A DNA stretch of 64,000 nt from Vibrio cyclitrophicus (GTDB lineage: Bacteria; Pseudomonadota; Gammaproteobacteria; Enterobacterales; Vibrionaceae). Position numbers and translations under genes: made by a program. Under the pieces are notes generated by a model. It had not been told where the DNA came from, ran no database searches, and saw nothing but the letters and a program-made list of their open reading frames with translations. The stretch is taken from assembly GCA_023206055.1 (NCBI GenBank), contig CP065367.1, positions 62,001 to 126,000 of the forward strand, read 5' to 3'. Below are positions 8,447 through 17,537 of this stretch, one piece after another (the first letter of the stretch is position 1; the number at the start of each line of letters is the position of its first letter).

Positions 8447-9913
8447 TTAGTCCACTTTGTTCCAAGCATCTTGCCAGTGTGAACCTACACCTGGTTCGTA
8501 CTGAGTTGCTGTTGGTGCCCATTGAACACAGTAGCCAGAGTATGGGAACTCTTTACACTGATAAACGCTACCATCGCTGCTTAGTACTGTTGTACCGGCT
8601 GTGTAAGACTCAATGCTTTCAGGGAATACGAAATCGTAATCGCCCGCTGGTGGAGGTGTTTGCTCATCCATCAGATGGAAATCAAGCGTGTTCTGATCCA
8701 CTAAGTTACCTTGGTCATCTTTCGTCACGACCACAAGCATGTGGTGGCCAGCTTCAGATTTAGACAAAGTCAGTTGAACATCTTCCACTTGTCCGTCTGC
8801 TAATTCAGATTTTTGAGAGGCAAGCGCTTCACGATGATGGTTGTACACAGTCAATTCAGCTTGAATATCGCCTGTTGCTGCAAGAGTAAGATCAAGCTGT
8901 GTCGGCTGGTTTTCATCAATAATGTACTCAGACTCTAAGCCTGTTACTTCTAGCTCATGGTCTGGTTCTGGAGTATCAATTTTGTAACCGATCTCTACGC
9001 TGTTAAAGCCTGAACCTGCCTTTAAGTAAATAGGGTTCGAACCGTATACAGGAGCGAAATCGCCTTGGTCGTTCAGCTGACCTGCTTTGATTTGCGTTTG
9101 TTCTTTGTTGATCTTAGCCGCAAGCGCGTAAGACCAGTTATTTGCTTTGCCTTGATCGTTGCTCTCAATGACGAGCTCAGTGCTGTATGAAGCGTTCTCA
9201 CCCGATTGATCGAAGACACGAGTGTAAACAGCATCACCAATGTTTAGATCTTGAGTTGGGTTGATTTGACCGCCTTGATCCCAATCAGGAATGATAGGGC
9301 CGTCGCCATCAAATTTCACATCGATAACGTTGTAGAAAGCCATCGCAGTATCACCCACGTCCCATACAGCAAGGATCACTTGATAACCTTCGCGCTCTGG
9401 AACATTACACAAGTGGCTTACTTGCATAGGTGGTTGTTGCCCATTGCCTTCAACAACACAAAATGGCGTTAAGTCAAAAGAGTTGCGCGCCAAAGGCTGG
9501 TTTGGGTTCCAGTCTGGTTGAGTAATGTAGTATTTCCAGTCGTTAGTCACGTGGTTGGCAGTGAACGTCCACTCAAAATATTGAGAGCCCGACTTGATAG
9601 GACGTTTAACCCAGCGATCTGCAGTTTGTTCGTCTAATGCTGCCGCTAAAGACGATTGCGCACTGGCTATTTTTCCATCTGCAGGGCCGACTTCAGGGAA
9701 GCCTTCTGGGCCTTCCACACTTTGTGGTTCGTATTGGATACCACCACAATCAGTGTTTTTCTGTTGTGTGTCACTCGCAGGGAACTTACATAGAGCGACA
9801 CGGCTCTCAGCAACGCCATTATCGTATGCCGAAACATAACCGTGACCGAAGCTTGCACCGCTTACGCTAAGTAGCGACAGCGCGATGAGTGACTTTTTTG
9901 GGAGTTGTTTCAT
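8447..9913 (-). CDS. gbpA: N-acetylglucosamine-binding protein GbpA, AA10 LPMO
   Basis: This secreted chitin-active lytic polysaccharide monooxygenase and adhesin has 488 aa, close to the 485 aa of Vibrio cholerae GbpA. A signal peptide (residues 1-23, ending ASFG) precedes H24, the N-terminal histidine of the copper brace. The second copper ligand is H121 in TANHVTNDW. After the AA10 domain (about 24-205) come two beta domains that bind the cell surface in V. cholerae. A C-terminal chitin-binding module (about 440-488) has YQCKEFPYSGYC and a final SHWQDAW. The gene is single and leftward, with a long 5' leader that contains a cyclic-di-GMP riboswitch. Confidence 0.95.
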   Translation of the reverse strand: MKQLPKKSLIALSLLSVSGASFGHGYVSAYDNGVAESRVALCKFPASDTQQKNTDCGGIQYEPQSVEGPEGFPEVGPADGKIASAQSSLAAALDEQTADRWVKRPIKSGSQYFEWTFTANHVTNDWKYYITQPDWNPNQPLARNSFDLTPFCVVEGNGQQPPMQVSHLCNVPEREGYQVILAVWDVGDTAMAFYNVIDVKFDGDGPIIPDWDQGGQINPTQDLNIGDAVYTRVFDQSGENASYSTELVIESNDQGKANNWSYALAAKINKEQTQIKAGQLNDQGDFAPVYGSNPIYLKAGSGFNSVEIGYKIDTPEPDHELEVTGLESEYIIDENQPTQLDLTLAATGDIQAELTVYNHHREALASQKSELADGQVEDVQLTLSKSEAGHHMLVVVTKDDQGNLVDQNTLDFHLMDEQTPPPAGDYDFVFPESIESYTAGTTVLSSDGSVYQCKEFPYSGYCVQWAPTATQYEPGVGSHWQDAWNKVD

Positions 9914-9967
9914 TATTTGTCCTTACTGTATTTGGCCGACAAAAAAGAGAACACCCCGGCATGCATA

Positions 9968-9990
9968 TGCACTTAAATCCTATTAAGTGG
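9968..9990 (-). promoter_or_regulatory. Hairpin downstream of the c-di-GMP aptamer
   Basis: Read on the minus strand, CACTTAA pairs with TTAAGTG across a six-base loop. Its 5' arm shares the final CCAC with the aptamer P1 region. This could be the expression platform, since aptamer closure and the hairpin would compete. No strong U-run follows immediately; a GGGGTGTTCTCTTTTTT stretch lies further toward gbpA. Confidence 0.45.
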
Positions 9991-10075
9991 CGACCCCGCT
10001 ATCATAGACAGAATATTTGTCGACAGATCGGTGGCTTTGCGTCCTATTCTTTCAAATAGTTTGCCAGAAGTGCGT
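9985..10075 (-). promoter_or_regulatory. Cyclic-di-GMP-I (GEMM-I) riboswitch in gbpA leader
   Basis: On the minus strand the leader contains the near-invariant blocks of the class I c-di-GMP aptamer in order: GGCAAAC, a small stem with a GAAA tetraloop (ATTTGAAAGAAT), GGACGCAAAGCC, then after the variable P3 arm AGCGGGGTCGCC. The family is known upstream of gbpA in V. cholerae (Vc1). The aptamer ends about 70 bases before the gbpA ATG. It implies that LPMO/adhesin synthesis follows cellular c-di-GMP. Confidence 0.92.
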
Positions 10076-10397
10076 TTAAGCAAACGGAATGTAGCCAACC
10101 AGTTTTATAAATGCGAATCAATAGATTGAAATGTGGAATGCTAATCTCGAACTTTTAATTCTTGATACAAATTAACTTGCTATATGTTTCGTTAGTTAAC
10201 GTATAAATTATTGATATAAATAAAGAAAGTATTTGATCTAATTGTTTTTGTGAATGCTTTTGGGTTTTTGTGTTCTGCTCTGTACAACAATTGCACTCAT
10301 ATCAAACCAAACCTTTGGTTTCCACTAACCGAGCCCTGACATGTCGTGTATGAAAAAACGGACAATTGATTGGTATGAATTATATAAAGGAGTCGGT

Positions 10398-10751
10398 ATG
10401 GAATTCACAGAACAAGACAGAGATGCGTTGTATCAAACGTGGATGTCACAAAAATCGCGAATGCGAATTACGCAGATGGAGTTTTCAAAAAAGCTAGGAA
10501 TGAACCAGCTTGATTTCTCACGAGTGTTAAGAGGGGAGACGCCATTGACTATGTCTTTCGTCAGTCATTTTTGCCGTTTACTTCATTTGGAACCAAGGAA
10601 TGTATTCCCTTCACTAAAAGAAGGCAATGAATCTGGACCTAAAGTGGTTTATTTGAAAAGTAGAATGAGTGTTGATGGCGAGATTCAAAACGCTTATATC
10701 GAAGGAAATCAGGTGATTGTAGAGTATGCTCACACCGTGCAGCATAACTAA
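10398..10751 (+). CDS. Small XRE-like helix-turn-helix protein
   Basis: The protein (117 aa) has a helix-turn-helix of the Cro/C1 type at about residues 24-75 (ITQMEFSKKLGMNQLDFSRVLRGETPLTMSFVSHFCRLL order of helices), followed by a short beta-like tail (PKVVYLKSRMSVDGEIQNAY). The ATG at 10398 has AAAGGAG at 10386-10392. An in-frame upstream ATG at 10341 lacks a ribosome site, so I take the shorter form. It is divergent from gbpA across about 480 bp that include the riboswitch. Its target is unknown; the position would allow regulation of gbpA or of itself. Confidence 0.75.
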   Translation: MEFTEQDRDALYQTWMSQKSRMRITQMEFSKKLGMNQLDFSRVLRGETPLTMSFVSHFCRLLHLEPRNVFPSLKEGNESGPKVVYLKSRMSVDGEIQNAYIEGNQVIVEYAHTVQHN

Positions 10752-10850
10752 TTTTAGAGCTAGCTCTGAGTTTTAACCCCTTTTTCTACAATCTTTCCAC
10801 ATAGGGTATGGCATACTTAGTTGGATTCTTCTATTTAATGTAAGTGCGCT

Positions 10851-11522
10851 ATGAAACCTTTAAAACTTCTCTTGCTTGTTGCAACCAGCATTTTTTTGTT
10901 TGGTTGTGCAGGCGGTCCAATTAAAACCGCAACCAAATTCACTAGTTATGAAGATTTTAGCGCCGGTCCTGATGGAGGCGTCGATCTAGTATGGGCAAGG
11001 ATAGGGTTACGTGATTCACAACGCCTGAAAGCCAAACTCGATGAGTATGACTCGGTGGTGATCGACCAAATTTTTGTACTGGCAGAGGAAGGTTCGCTCG
11101 ATCAGGAGGAGATTCAAGAGCTGACTGATCACATGGTTACACGCTTGGAAGAGAAAATATCGCCGCATAAAACAATTGTCGATGAACCCACGGGTAAGAC
11201 GCTTCGCTTGAGTATCGCCCTGAGTAACGTTGAAACTCCAAACCCTATCCTAGCCGTGACCAGTAGTGTACTGCCGTTTGGCCTTGCGATGTCAACCATA
11301 TCTAAAGTGACAACTGGCGAACACACGAATGTTGGTAGTGCGAGTGTAGAGTTATTGGTCAGTGATGCTCAAGAGGGCACGCCATTGTTTGCTGCCATCG
11401 ACCGTGAAGCGGGTAATAAAGACTTTTCAACCATGATTGACTCGTTAGATGATGCGAAAGACGCGATCAACTATTGGGTCGAGCGTTTAGGTGATACTCT
11501 ACACAACATAGATGACGCATAG
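10851..11522 (+). CDS. DUF3313-family lipoprotein
   Basis: The protein (223 aa) begins with a lipoprotein signal, LLLVATSIFLFGC, with the lipobox cysteine at residue 19. The rest fits the DUF3313 family as I know it: an early WARIGLRD-like segment, a mixed alpha/beta domain, a glycine-rich hydrophobic stretch near residue 135-150 (TSSVLPFGLAMSTIS), and a C-terminal helix ending in a tryptophan region (NYWVERLGDTL). It is predicted to sit in the outer membrane or periplasm; function is unknown. It lies 12 bp ahead of the DUF3820 gene, so the two are probably co-transcribed. Confidence 0.8.
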   Translation: MKPLKLLLLVATSIFLFGCAGGPIKTATKFTSYEDFSAGPDGGVDLVWARIGLRDSQRLKAKLDEYDSVVIDQIFVLAEEGSLDQEEIQELTDHMVTRLEEKISPHKTIVDEPTGKTLRLSIALSNVETPNPILAVTSSVLPFGLAMSTISKVTTGEHTNVGSASVELLVSDAQEGTPLFAAIDREAGNKDFSTMIDSLDDAKDAINYWVERLGDTLHNIDDA

Positions 11523-11534
11523 AAAGAGCGAATA

Positions 11535-11750
11535 ATGCTAGAGAAAGAGAACCTGATTAAGTTGGCTCGAATGCAGATGCCATTTGGAAAGTACGCGGGT
11601 CGTACACTGATTGACTTGCCTGAAGAATATTTGCTGTGGTTTGATAAAAAGGGATTCCCGTCTGGTGAACTAGGCGATTTATTAAAACTGTGTCTTGCTC
11701 TGAAAATTGAAGGGCTTGATAGCGTTGTCAAGCCATTGAAAAGAATGTAA
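11535..11750 (+). CDS. DUF3820 family small protein
   Basis: This is a 71-aa cytosolic protein with the DUF3820 signature MPFGKYAGRTLIDLPEEYLLWF near residues 14-35. In this family it is a compact exonuclease-like or quorum-sensing-associated fold of uncertain role. AGAGCG lies ahead of the ATG. A terminator follows directly, so this is the end of the two-gene unit begun by the DUF3313 lipoprotein. Confidence 0.82.
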   Translation: MLEKENLIKLARMQMPFGKYAGRTLIDLPEEYLLWFDKKGFPSGELGDLLKLCLALKIEGLDSVVKPLKRM

Positions 11751-11755
11751 TTAGT

Positions 11756-11788
11756 TAGAAGCTCGCGTTAATCACGTGAGCTTTTTTA
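11756..11788 (+). terminator. Terminator after DUF3820 gene
   Basis: AAGCTCGCG and CGTGAGCTT form a stem with one mismatch around a short loop (about 11759-11783), followed by TTTTTTATTTT. Confidence 0.8.
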
Positions 11789-12063
11789 TTTTCAATTTCT
11801 GCATAATTTTACATGTATGGTGAAGCTTGAAGAATAACCGTTCTTAATCTGACATAAATTACGCAACCGATAGTGTGTAAATAATTTTATACATGGTGTT
11901 TTAAATATAAAACACAAAAAAAATTGCGTTTATTTTTAATTAGTGATTGAAACTAGAGTTTTTACTAGTTAAGTTACAGGGAACAAGAAGATTAGTGCTG
12001 ATAGAAAGTTACGTGAGACAACGTACATTCAGCTCAAGGATAGAAAAAAGGAAGAAGTAAGCA
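11789..12063 (+). promoter_or_regulatory. aroG upstream region
   Basis: This AT-rich stretch separates the terminator from aroG. It contains a TyrR-like box at 11876-11893 and runs of A and T downstream of it. I see no small ORF with a leader-peptide pattern and no attenuator hairpin. Confidence 0.5.
11876..11893 (+). promoter_or_regulatory. Putative TyrR box upstream of aroG
   Basis: The sequence is TGTAAA, six bases, TATACA. The TyrR consensus is TGTAAA-N6-TTTACA, so 11 of 12 defined bases match. It lies 170 bp upstream of aroG, a gene under TyrR control in enteric bacteria. Confidence 0.6.
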
Positions 12064-13116
12064 ATGTTCCAGACTGATGATGTAAGAATTAACAAAGTAA
12101 AAGAGTTATTACCCCCTGTTGCTGTTTTAGAAAAGTTTCCAGCGACAGAAGTTGCTTCTTCTACAACCTTTGAAAGCCGCAAAGCGATCCACAATATTCT
12201 AGAAGAGAGCGATGACCGCTTGCTTGTTATTGTAGGTCCATGTTCTATTCATGACACAGAAGCTGCTCTTGAGTACGGTAAGCGTTTGAAAGTGTTACGC
12301 GACGAACTTGGTGATAACCTTGAAATCGTAATGCGTGTTTACTTTGAAAAGCCACGTACAACTGTTGGTTGGAAAGGCCTAATCAACGACCCGTACATGA
12401 ACGATACGTTCAAGCTAAATGATGGTCTTCGTCTTGGACGTAAGCTATTGCTTGACCTAACTGATATGGGAATGCCTACGGCAAGTGAATTCCTTGATAT
12501 GATCACGCCTCAATATGTTGCTGACCTAATCAGCTGGGGTGCAATCGGCGCACGTACTACAGAATCTCAAGTTCACCGCGAACTGGCTTCTGGTCTATCT
12601 TGCCCAGTTGGGTTTAAGAATGGCACTGATGGCAACATCAAGATCGCAACAGATGCAATTCGCTCTGCTAGCGCTTCTCACCACTTTTTATCGGTAACTA
12701 AGTACGGTCACTCAGCTATCGTTGAAACGGCAGGTAACCCTGATTGTCATATCATTTTACGTGGCGGTAAAGAGCCAAACTACAGCGCAGAACACGTTGG
12801 TAAGATTAAAGAAGAGTTAGCAGCTTCAGGTCTTCCACAAAAAGTGATGATCGATTTCAGTCACGCAAACAGCTCTAAGCAGTTTAAGCGTCAAATGAAT
12901 GTATCTGATGACGTAAGCGCACAAATTTCTGGTGGCGACAAAGCTATCTTTGGTGTGATGATTGAATCTCACCTTGTTGAAGGTCGCCAAGACTTGGTTG
13001 ATGGCAAAGCTGCAACTTACGGTCAATCTGTTACTGATGCATGTATTGGTTGGGAAGACACTGAAACAGTACTTCGCCAACTGGCAGGCGCTGTTGAAGC
13101 TCGCCGCAACAAATAG
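12064..13116 (+). CDS. aroG: 3-deoxy-7-phosphoheptulonate synthase (AroG type)
   Basis: This enzyme condenses phosphoenolpyruvate and erythrose-4-phosphate in the first step of aromatic amino acid synthesis. Its length, 350 aa, equals that of E. coli AroG, and it has the class I hallmarks VGPCSIHD near residues 58-65, GARTTESQVHRELASG near residue 165 and IDFSHANSSK near residue 267. The N-terminal segment DDVRINKVKELLPP matches the regulatory region of the phenylalanine-sensitive isozyme. It is monocistronic, with a TyrR-like box upstream and a strong terminator downstream. The exact feedback specificity cannot be proved from sequence alone. Confidence 0.93.
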   Translation: MFQTDDVRINKVKELLPPVAVLEKFPATEVASSTTFESRKAIHNILEESDDRLLVIVGPCSIHDTEAALEYGKRLKVLRDELGDNLEIVMRVYFEKPRTTVGWKGLINDPYMNDTFKLNDGLRLGRKLLLDLTDMGMPTASEFLDMITPQYVADLISWGAIGARTTESQVHRELASGLSCPVGFKNGTDGNIKIATDAIRSASASHHFLSVTKYGHSAIVETAGNPDCHIILRGGKEPNYSAEHVGKIKEELAASGLPQKVMIDFSHANSSKQFKRQMNVSDDVSAQISGGDKAIFGVMIESHLVEGRQDLVDGKAATYGQSVTDACIGWEDTETVLRQLAGAVEARRNK

Positions 13117-13152
13117 ACTAATTACAGTCAGCGACTAAGCGACTGAAAATTC

Positions 13153-13189
13153 AAAGCCCTTATTAGCAATTGCTAGTAAGGGCTTTTTT
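13153..13189 (+). terminator. Terminator after aroG
   Basis: A long stem, AAGCCCTTA..TAGCAA against TTGCTA..TAAGGGCTT, is followed by TTTTTT. It separates aroG from the convergent manB. Confidence 0.9.
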
Positions 13190-13225
13190 GTGGATCTTAG
13201 TTGAAAACTGGAAGTATCTGTATTC

Positions 13226-14650
13226 TTAAACGAGAAAAGACAGTAGCTCGTTGATTTTAAGGGATAGCAAAGCTCTATCTTGTCTGGTTTCTACATTAAG
13301 GCGTATTAATGGCTCGGTATTAGACTTTCTTAAGTTGAAGCGCCATGTGTCCATATTGATGCTGATCCCGTCTGTGTGATCGATCTCAACGGCATTATCT
13401 CGGTAGTGCGATAACACACAAGCCATGACCTGCTCTGGGTTTGAAACTCTTCGATTGATCTCCCCGGAAGAGGGGAATTTCTGCATACTGTTACTCGTCA
13501 ATTGGTGAAACGATTGTTGAGTTTTCGACATCAGTTCGATAACCAATAGCCATGGAATCATGCCTGAATCGCAGTATCCAAAATCACGAAAATAATGATG
13601 TGCGCTCATTTCGCCACCATAGACGGCATTCGTTTCACGCATCTTCTCTTTGATAAGTGCGTGTCCCGCTTTAATTCCAATCGCTTTTCCACCATGCGTG
13701 TTGGCGACTTCAATCGTGTTCCATATCATGCGCATATCGTGCAATACAGTCGCGTTAGGCTGTTTGACCAAGAATGCCTCTGCTAGCAAGCCAACAATGT
13801 AATAACCCTCGATGTAATTGCCTTTTTCATCAAAGAAAAAGCAGCGGTCGAAGTCTCCATCCCAAGCAATTCCAAGGTCGGCAGAGTGTTTTAAAACGGC
13901 ATCTCGAGTGGCTGCTTGGTTCTCTCTAATCAAAGGATTTGGAATACCATTGGGGAAGTTTCCATCGGGCGTGTGATGAACCTTGACGAAAGTTATAGGG
14001 ACACTGAATTCATTAAATTTATTCTCTAAAGCATCAATGACATGTCCTGCAACGCCGTTTCCTGCGTTAACCACAATCTTCATCGGTGACAGCTTTGATG
14101 GGGTTATATACGAGAGTAGGTGCTCTACGTACGGAGCAAGAATACTGGCCGTTCTACAAGAATAAGAGGGTTGTACATGGTTGATAGGTAAACCGCTATT
14201 CAGCTCTTGATCCAGAACCTCAATACGCTGTTTGATGTCATCTAAACCATTGTTTTTACTAATCGGACTCGCACCTGCACCGACTAATTTCATTCCGTTG
14301 TAATTGATTGGGTTATGGCTTGCCGTAATTTGAATTCCGCCAATCGCTTGTAGGTGGCGAGTTGCAAAGTAAATCTCTTCAGTACCGGTCATACCGAGAT
14401 CTATTACGCTTATTCCAGATCCGTTCAAACCTTTGGTTATGGCTTCTTGTAGTGAAAGGGACGTTTCGCGGTTATCACGGCCAATCACTACCTGTGCCAA
14501 ACCATCGAATGAGGTTTCAGCTGAAGCAAAAAGTACGTGTTCGCCAAATGCCTTTCCAAGCAGGTAGGCAAGGTGTTCATTGATTTGTCCACCAATGATG
14601 CCGCGGATATCGTTGTTCTTGAAGCAGCTAAGGTCTAATGTTGATTTCAT
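13226..14650 (-). CDS. manB: Phosphomannomutase
   Basis: This enzyme interconverts mannose-6-phosphate and mannose-1-phosphate for GDP-mannose synthesis. It has 474 aa and the four-domain alpha-D-phosphohexomutase plan. The phosphoserine loop is TASHNP near residue 108, the Mg-binding loop is DGDFDRC near residue 249, the sugar loop is GGEMSAHHYF near residue 330, and the phosphate loop is RKSNTEPLIR near residue 443. It lies 11 bp after manC in the same orientation. The pair supplies GDP-mannose for surface polysaccharide, although no glycosyltransferase genes adjoin it here. It could equally be labelled cpsG. Confidence 0.9.
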   Translation of the reverse strand: MKSTLDLSCFKNNDIRGIIGGQINEHLAYLLGKAFGEHVLFASAETSFDGLAQVVIGRDNRETSLSLQEAITKGLNGSGISVIDLGMTGTEEIYFATRHLQAIGGIQITASHNPINYNGMKLVGAGASPISKNNGLDDIKQRIEVLDQELNSGLPINHVQPSYSCRTASILAPYVEHLLSYITPSKLSPMKIVVNAGNGVAGHVIDALENKFNEFSVPITFVKVHHTPDGNFPNGIPNPLIRENQAATRDAVLKHSADLGIAWDGDFDRCFFFDEKGNYIEGYYIVGLLAEAFLVKQPNATVLHDMRMIWNTIEVANTHGGKAIGIKAGHALIKEKMRETNAVYGGEMSAHHYFRDFGYCDSGMIPWLLVIELMSKTQQSFHQLTSNSMQKFPSSGEINRRVSNPEQVMACVLSHYRDNAVEIDHTDGISINMDTWRFNLRKSNTEPLIRLNVETRQDRALLSLKINELLSFLV

Positions 14651-14661
14651 TTGTTGCTGCT

Positions 14662-16155
14662 CTAGTTCGATTTATTGATTGGAGGTGAGTCAGGTTGTTC
14701 GTCTCGCACATCTCGGCCATAGCTATCTTGATATCGAATGATGTCGTCTTCACTTAAATGACTGCCTGTTTGTACTTCAATCATCTCGAGTGGGAGATCC
14801 CCGGGGTTCTCTAGGCTGTGAATATGGCCTAAAGGAATGTAAGTGGATTGATCTTCTTCAACCAGATAGGTTTTCTCATCATTGGTTACCTTTGCAGTCC
14901 CTGCTACGACAACCCAGTGTTCCGCTCTATGATGATGCATCTGTAGCGATAACTTATGACCGGGTTTTACCGTAATACGTTTTACTTTGTCGCGTTTACC
15001 TAGGTCGATTACATCGTATTTACCCCAAGGTCTAAACACCTCACGGTGATGAACATGTTCTGTGCGACCAGCTTGGTTCAGTTTAGTAACAATCGATTTT
15101 ACACCTTGAACTTTATCTTTATTCGCAACCAATATAGCGTCTTTGGTTTCGACAATAATCAGGTTTTCGACACCCACAGTTGCAACCAGTTTATTTTCAG
15201 CATGGATGTAGTTGTGCTGAGAATCGACAGTCAACACATCGCCTTCAATGACGTTGTTGTGCTCGTCCTTATCACTCACATCCCAGATTGCAGACCATGA
15301 ACCAATATCATTCCAACCGACATCCATAGGAATTACTGTAGCGTGTGAAGTTTTTTCCATCACGGCATAGTCGATAGAGTCGCTAGGGCTGCTTTTGAAT
15401 GCTTCGGCGTCAATACGGATAAAGTCGAGGTCGGTGTTTTGCTTTGCGAGAGCGAGTTTACAGGCCTCTAAGATCTCTGGGCTATATTCAGCAAGTTCTT
15501 CAAGGTAGCGCGATGCTCTAAACATGAACATACCGCTGTTCCATAAGTATTGTCCCGAATCAATGTACCGCTCTGCAGTTGCTAGGTCGGGCTTTTCAAC
15601 GAAACGCTCAATCGCATAAGCATTTTGAGAGAGCGACTCTCCTTGCTTGATATAACCATAACCCGTTTCGGGTGCGTTCGGAGTAATACCAAATGTGACG
15701 AGCTTGCCTTGTTTCGCGTATTCGATACCTCTCGCTACCGTTTGCTGAAAGTCGGTCGTTTGGGCGATGTGATGATCGGCTGCCAGTACCAATAGTATTG
15801 GATCTGACTCGTTCTGTTGGTTGTTGTTCGAGTGACTTAAGGCCTGTAAAGCTGCGAGTGCGATGGCGGGCGCTGTGTTTCGACCGATAGGCTCTAGCAG
15901 AATACCACTGTGTTGTATGTTAGCCGATCGAGCTTGCTCCGCAGCAATAAAGCGGTGTTCTTCGTTACAGATAATGAAGGGAGCGGCACACTCGGTATCA
16001 CTTAAGTGAGCTTCAAGGCCTTGCAAACGCAAAAGGGTTTGCTGAAGCATAGATTGCTCACCTGCGATGTTGAGGAATTGCTTAGGGTAAAGCTCGCGAG
16101 ATAGTGGCCAGAGGCGGCTACCAGAGCCGCCAGCTAGAATGACAGGTAAAATCAT
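14662..16155 (-). CDS. manC: Mannose-1-phosphate guanylyltransferase / mannose-6-phosphate isomerase
   Basis: This is a bifunctional enzyme of about 497 aa. The N-terminal nucleotidyltransferase has the signature LAGGSGSRLWPLSRELYPKQ right after the start, and FVEKPD in the middle. The C-terminal cupin is a type II mannose-6-phosphate isomerase with QMHHHRAEHWVVV near residue 400. I start it at ATG 16155 because the family begins MxLPVILAGG; an in-frame GTG at 16200 would add 15 atypical residues. It is the first gene of the manC-manB pair. Confidence 0.92.
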   Translation of the reverse strand: MILPVILAGGSGSRLWPLSRELYPKQFLNIAGEQSMLQQTLLRLQGLEAHLSDTECAAPFIICNEEHRFIAAEQARSANIQHSGILLEPIGRNTAPAIALAALQALSHSNNNQQNESDPILLVLAADHHIAQTTDFQQTVARGIEYAKQGKLVTFGITPNAPETGYGYIKQGESLSQNAYAIERFVEKPDLATAERYIDSGQYLWNSGMFMFRASRYLEELAEYSPEILEACKLALAKQNTDLDFIRIDAEAFKSSPSDSIDYAVMEKTSHATVIPMDVGWNDIGSWSAIWDVSDKDEHNNVIEGDVLTVDSQHNYIHAENKLVATVGVENLIIVETKDAILVANKDKVQGVKSIVTKLNQAGRTEHVHHREVFRPWGKYDVIDLGKRDKVKRITVKPGHKLSLQMHHHRAEHWVVVAGTAKVTNDEKTYLVEEDQSTYIPLGHIHSLENPGDLPLEMIEVQTGSHLSEDDIIRYQDSYGRDVRDEQPDSPPINKSN

Positions 16156-16235
16156 ATCGTGGTAATTGAGTGCTTTAAAATACTGGCGCCATGTTACCAC
16201 GCTTCACCGTTATTATTGATCGATAAGAAATTTAC

Positions 16236-17351
16236 TTATCGATGACCCTCTTGATTGGAAGTGACCATGCCCTGAGCTTCGCTAAAACCTTGCGGGTCGA
16301 TTTTGAGTGTTTGTGTTGGGAAGGCGATATCCGCATTGTGCTTGTGAATAATGGCTAGCACCTGCAGCAACACATCTTGCTTAACTTCATGGTATCTCAC
16401 CCAGTTGACGGTTTTGGTAAAGGTGTAGATAAAGAAGTTCAGCGTTGATGGGCCAAACTTATCGAAGTTCACGATGAGCGTTTGCTTAGCATCGATATCT
16501 GGGTGCGTTTCAAGCATGGCTTTTACGTCATCCACAATAAGAGCGAGCTTATTCGCGTCTTGATAACGAAGCCCGAAGGTTTCATTGATTCGGCGGTTCA
16601 GCATTCTTGATGGGTTCTCTACCACAATGTTACTGAATACCGAGTTTGGCACGTATAATGGACGTTTATCGAAGGTGCGAATAATCGTCATACGCCAGCC
16701 AATACGTTCGACGGTACCTTCAATTTGACGGTCGGGAGAGCGTATCCAATCTCCGACTTTAAAAGGACGATCGAAGTAAATCATCATCCCGCCAAAGAAG
16801 TTCGATAGCAGGTCTTTTGCTGCCAAACCAACAATTAAACCACCGACACCACCAAAGGTGAGCAAGCCGGATAGGCTGAGCCCAAATGCCTGCATGATCG
16901 TTAGACCACCCATCACCATAAAGAACAGGCGAGCGACTTTTGCGATAGCTTGTACTGTGGTTTCGTCTCTGGTTTTTTGCTCTAAGACGTACGCTTCAGT
17001 GTTGGTGATCATTCGTAAGGTGAACCAAACGAAGGTACATATGATCAATATGTGTTTTAGAGTTTTTAACCAATTGATTTCGTTGCCAAACTGGTCTTGG
17101 AGGATCAGCCCGATAGAGACCGTAGCTGGCCAACACCAAAGTAACGTACTGACTGGGGTTTTGAGTGCTTCTAGTAGCAGGTCATCCCAGTGGAAAGGGG
17201 TTTTCTGAACCAGAATTTCTAAGCGATTGTGGATAATTCGCCAAGCTACCCAAGCAAGAAAACTTGCAATAGTGATGAACAGGACACTGTTCGCCCAATC
17301 ACTATGACTCTGGTTAATGTAGGTTTGTACTTGGGTTAAGAATTCATTCAT
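16236..17351 (-). CDS. MscS-family mechanosensitive channel
   Basis: The protein (371 aa) is an inner-membrane small-conductance mechanosensitive channel. It has four or five hydrophobic helices in the first 190 residues and ends its pore helix with the glycine/alanine-rich FGGVGGLIVGLAAKDLLSNFFGG. The MscS beta domain follows, with FKVGDWIRSP and VERIGWRMT. It then has a C-terminal alpha/beta domain. It resembles the YnaI/YbdG-type channels more than short MscS. It is divergent from ktrA by about 185 bp, so two osmotic-response genes share the intergenic region. Confidence 0.9.
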   Translation of the reverse strand: MNEFLTQVQTYINQSHSDWANSVLFITIASFLAWVAWRIIHNRLEILVQKTPFHWDDLLLEALKTPVSTLLWCWPATVSIGLILQDQFGNEINWLKTLKHILIICTFVWFTLRMITNTEAYVLEQKTRDETTVQAIAKVARLFFMVMGGLTIMQAFGLSLSGLLTFGGVGGLIVGLAAKDLLSNFFGGMMIYFDRPFKVGDWIRSPDRQIEGTVERIGWRMTIIRTFDKRPLYVPNSVFSNIVVENPSRMLNRRINETFGLRYQDANKLALIVDDVKAMLETHPDIDAKQTLIVNFDKFGPSTLNFFIYTFTKTVNWVRYHEVKQDVLLQVLAIIHKHNADIAFPTQTLKIDPQGFSEAQGMVTSNQEGHR

Positions 17352-17537
17352 TGTGTGTGCTGCCGCAGAAATTATGAATTGGAAATTAGCAGAAACTCGA
17401 GTTGTTCTCTACCTTTATAAATCAAGCGATTATGACACTAGTATAACCTTATTATTGAAAAACTAACTTTTTTTGAGATAGAAACTAATGTAGGTTTGGC
17501 TATCCCGTGTAATTAAAATTTCTCAACAGGATTTCAA

